Of a DNA stretch of 6,230 nucleotides, positions 5,728-6,230 are shown piece by piece. The notes beneath the pieces were generated by a model, which was given only the letters and a program-made list of their open reading frames with translations, had not been told where the DNA came from and did no database searches. This stretch comes from Spirochaetota bacterium. Its GTDB lineage: Bacteria; Spirochaetota; JAGLSM01; JAKPMW01. Within the stretch, counting starts at the first letter, position 1. Each line of letters starts with the position of its first letter. Where the stretch lies: positions 1 through 6,230 of the forward strand of contig JAKPMW010000021.1 of NCBI GenBank assembly GCA_029548715.1. The letters are read 5' to 3'. The position numbers and the translations under genes were made by a program.

Positions 5728-5793
5728 GGGACTGCGCCCCCTACGGGGACTTCGCCCCTTTACTGGGACTTTGCCCCTTTACTGGGACTTCGC
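5728..5793. repeat. Short tandem repeat, about 3.5 copies of a 19-bp unit
   Basis: GGGACT recurs at 5728, 5746, 5765 and 5784 (periods 18, 19, 19). The two central units read GGGACTTCGCCCCTTTACT (5746-5764) and the same with T for C at the eighth base (5765-5783); the first unit is diverged and the fourth is partial. Each unit pairs GGG(G) with CCC(C) over a 5-6 base loop, so the array could form a row of small hairpins in RNA. It lies between the lactonase stop and nudC. It is noncoding as far as I can see. Confidence 0.8.
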
Positions 5794-5860
5794 ATCTGCT
5801 GTGTGGTTTTCGCCCACGAACGGTCAAACAGGGTCACACCCGCTGCAGACGGTCGGCCAC

Positions 5861-6230
5861 TTATTTCTCGGCCGGACCGGGAAGCCGTCCGGCTGCCTCC
5901 CGGTCAAGATACCAGAGGGTTGCCCCGGTCTGCGAACGGACCCTGAGGACGGGCAGATGTCCCGGCCGACCCTCGTCCCGTGAAAAAACCTGCGCCACCA
6001 GCGGAGCCTTGTCCGCTCCCGTCACGCAATAGACAACCTCGCGGGCTGCCCCGATCAGGGCAGGGGTAAGCGTGACCCGCCACTGGCCACTGAGGGGATG
6101 CCGGACAGCAAGACAGGGCTCATCCGAGGCAAAGATCTCTTCATTTCCGGGAAAAATGGACGCGGTATGTCCGTCGCTCCCTGCCCCGAGGAGAACGCAG
6201 TCGAATACCGGCTGGCAGCGCCACGCCGCC
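5861..6230 (-). CDS. pgl: 6-phosphogluconolactonase (partial, N-terminus off the right edge)
   Basis: The last 122 residues and the TAA stop (5861-5863) are present; the frame continues beyond the right edge. The enzyme hydrolyses 6-phospho-D-glucono-1,5-lactone to 6-phosphogluconate in the oxidative pentose phosphate pathway, in the cytoplasm. The family signature LLGAGSDGHTASIFPG (13-28 of the visible part) carries the conserved GxGxDGHxAS-FPG pattern of the DevB/SOL type, including the catalytic-region histidine. RVTLTPALIGAAREVVYCVTG (51-71, shown as two parts RVTLTPAL and AREVVYCVTG) and the C-terminal LWYLDREAAGRL (105-116) also fit the family. In many bacteria it neighbours zwf, so glucose-6-phosphate dehydrogenase upstream, outside the window, would be expected but is not shown. 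A 257-bp gap to nudC argues against tight coupling. Confidence 0.93.
   Translation of the reverse strand, partial: AAWRCQPVFDCVLLGAGSDGHTASIFPGNEEIFASDEPCLAVRHPLSGQWRVTLTPALIGAAREVVYCVTGADKAPLVAQVFSRDEGRPGHLPVLRVRSQTGATLWYLDREAAGRLPGPAEK

Larger units (their letters stand above)
5604..5860. other. 257-bp repeat-dense intergenic region between pgl and nudC
   Basis: No gene is visible on either strand. The region contains the 8-bp inverted repeat, dispersed-repeat copy 2, the TTTGCGCAAA palindrome and the 19-bp tandem array. No intrinsic terminator with a T-run follows the lactonase stop. The only small symmetry near it is GGGT-N3-ACCC at 5831-5841. The nudC promoter must be here if nudC is not co-transcribed with the lactonase gene. 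Confidence 0.6.

Noticed and set aside
5728..5793. Possible CRISPR array
   Set aside because: The units are contiguous 19-bp copies without unique spacers, and no cas gene is present.
5542..5946. 134-codon plus-strand open frame through the tandem repeat, suggesting a repeat protein
   Set aside because: It runs antisense into nudC at one end and the lactonase at the other; the tandem unit is 18-19 bp, not a multiple of three throughout, so it does not encode a regular peptide repeat.

Overview
The window is a GC-rich bacterial chromosomal stretch. All five genes I can support lie on the minus strand. Read in transcription order from the right edge, they are: the 3' part of a 6-phosphogluconolactonase gene (5861-6230), nudC (4710-5603), an EamA/DMT-type permease that overlaps the end of nudC (3770-4723), a compact myo-inositol-1-phosphate synthase (2304-3461), and a large multidomain CoA-disulfide-reductase-like flavoprotein that runs off the left edge (1-2010). 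No tRNA, rRNA, transposase, CRISPR array or phage gene was seen. The plus-strand reading frames are long only because high GC opens frames opposite real genes.

Organism: the genes use ATG starts with clear Shine-Dalgarno sequences and sigma70-like promoter hexamers, so this is bacterial. The reductase fused to rhodanese, TusA and (probably) DsrE-like domains points to an organism that handles persulfide or polysulfide sulfur, often an anaerobe. A green sulfur bacterium or a sulfur-metabolising anaerobe of another phylum would fit, but nothing in the window fixes the phylum.

Layout: 1-2010 is the sulfur-handling flavoprotein. 2011-2303 holds its promoter, one copy of a 37-bp dispersed repeat, and the intrinsic terminator of the inositol-phosphate synthase. 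2304-3461 is that synthase, preceded by a 308-bp AT-richer leader (3462-3769) with a candidate promoter and several small symmetric elements. 3770-5603 is a two-gene nudC-permease operon. 5604-5860 is a repeat-dense gap holding an 8-bp inverted repeat, the second copy of the dispersed repeat, a 10-bp palindrome and a 19-bp tandem repeat. 5861-6230 is the C-terminal part of 6-phosphogluconolactonase.

Functional reading: the genes share a loose theme of glucose-6-phosphate use and pyridine-nucleotide chemistry. The lactonase serves the NADPH-yielding oxidative pentose phosphate branch, NudC hydrolyses NAD(H), the synthase draws on glucose 6-phosphate with NAD, and the flavoprotein uses NAD(P)H to reduce CoA disulfide or persulfides. 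Only nudC and the permease are clearly co-transcribed; the rest have separate leaders, so the theme is inference. I found no obvious undescribed defence or mobile system. The most unusual items are the shared intergenic repeat, the repeat-dense pgl-nudC gap and the four-module fusion protein.
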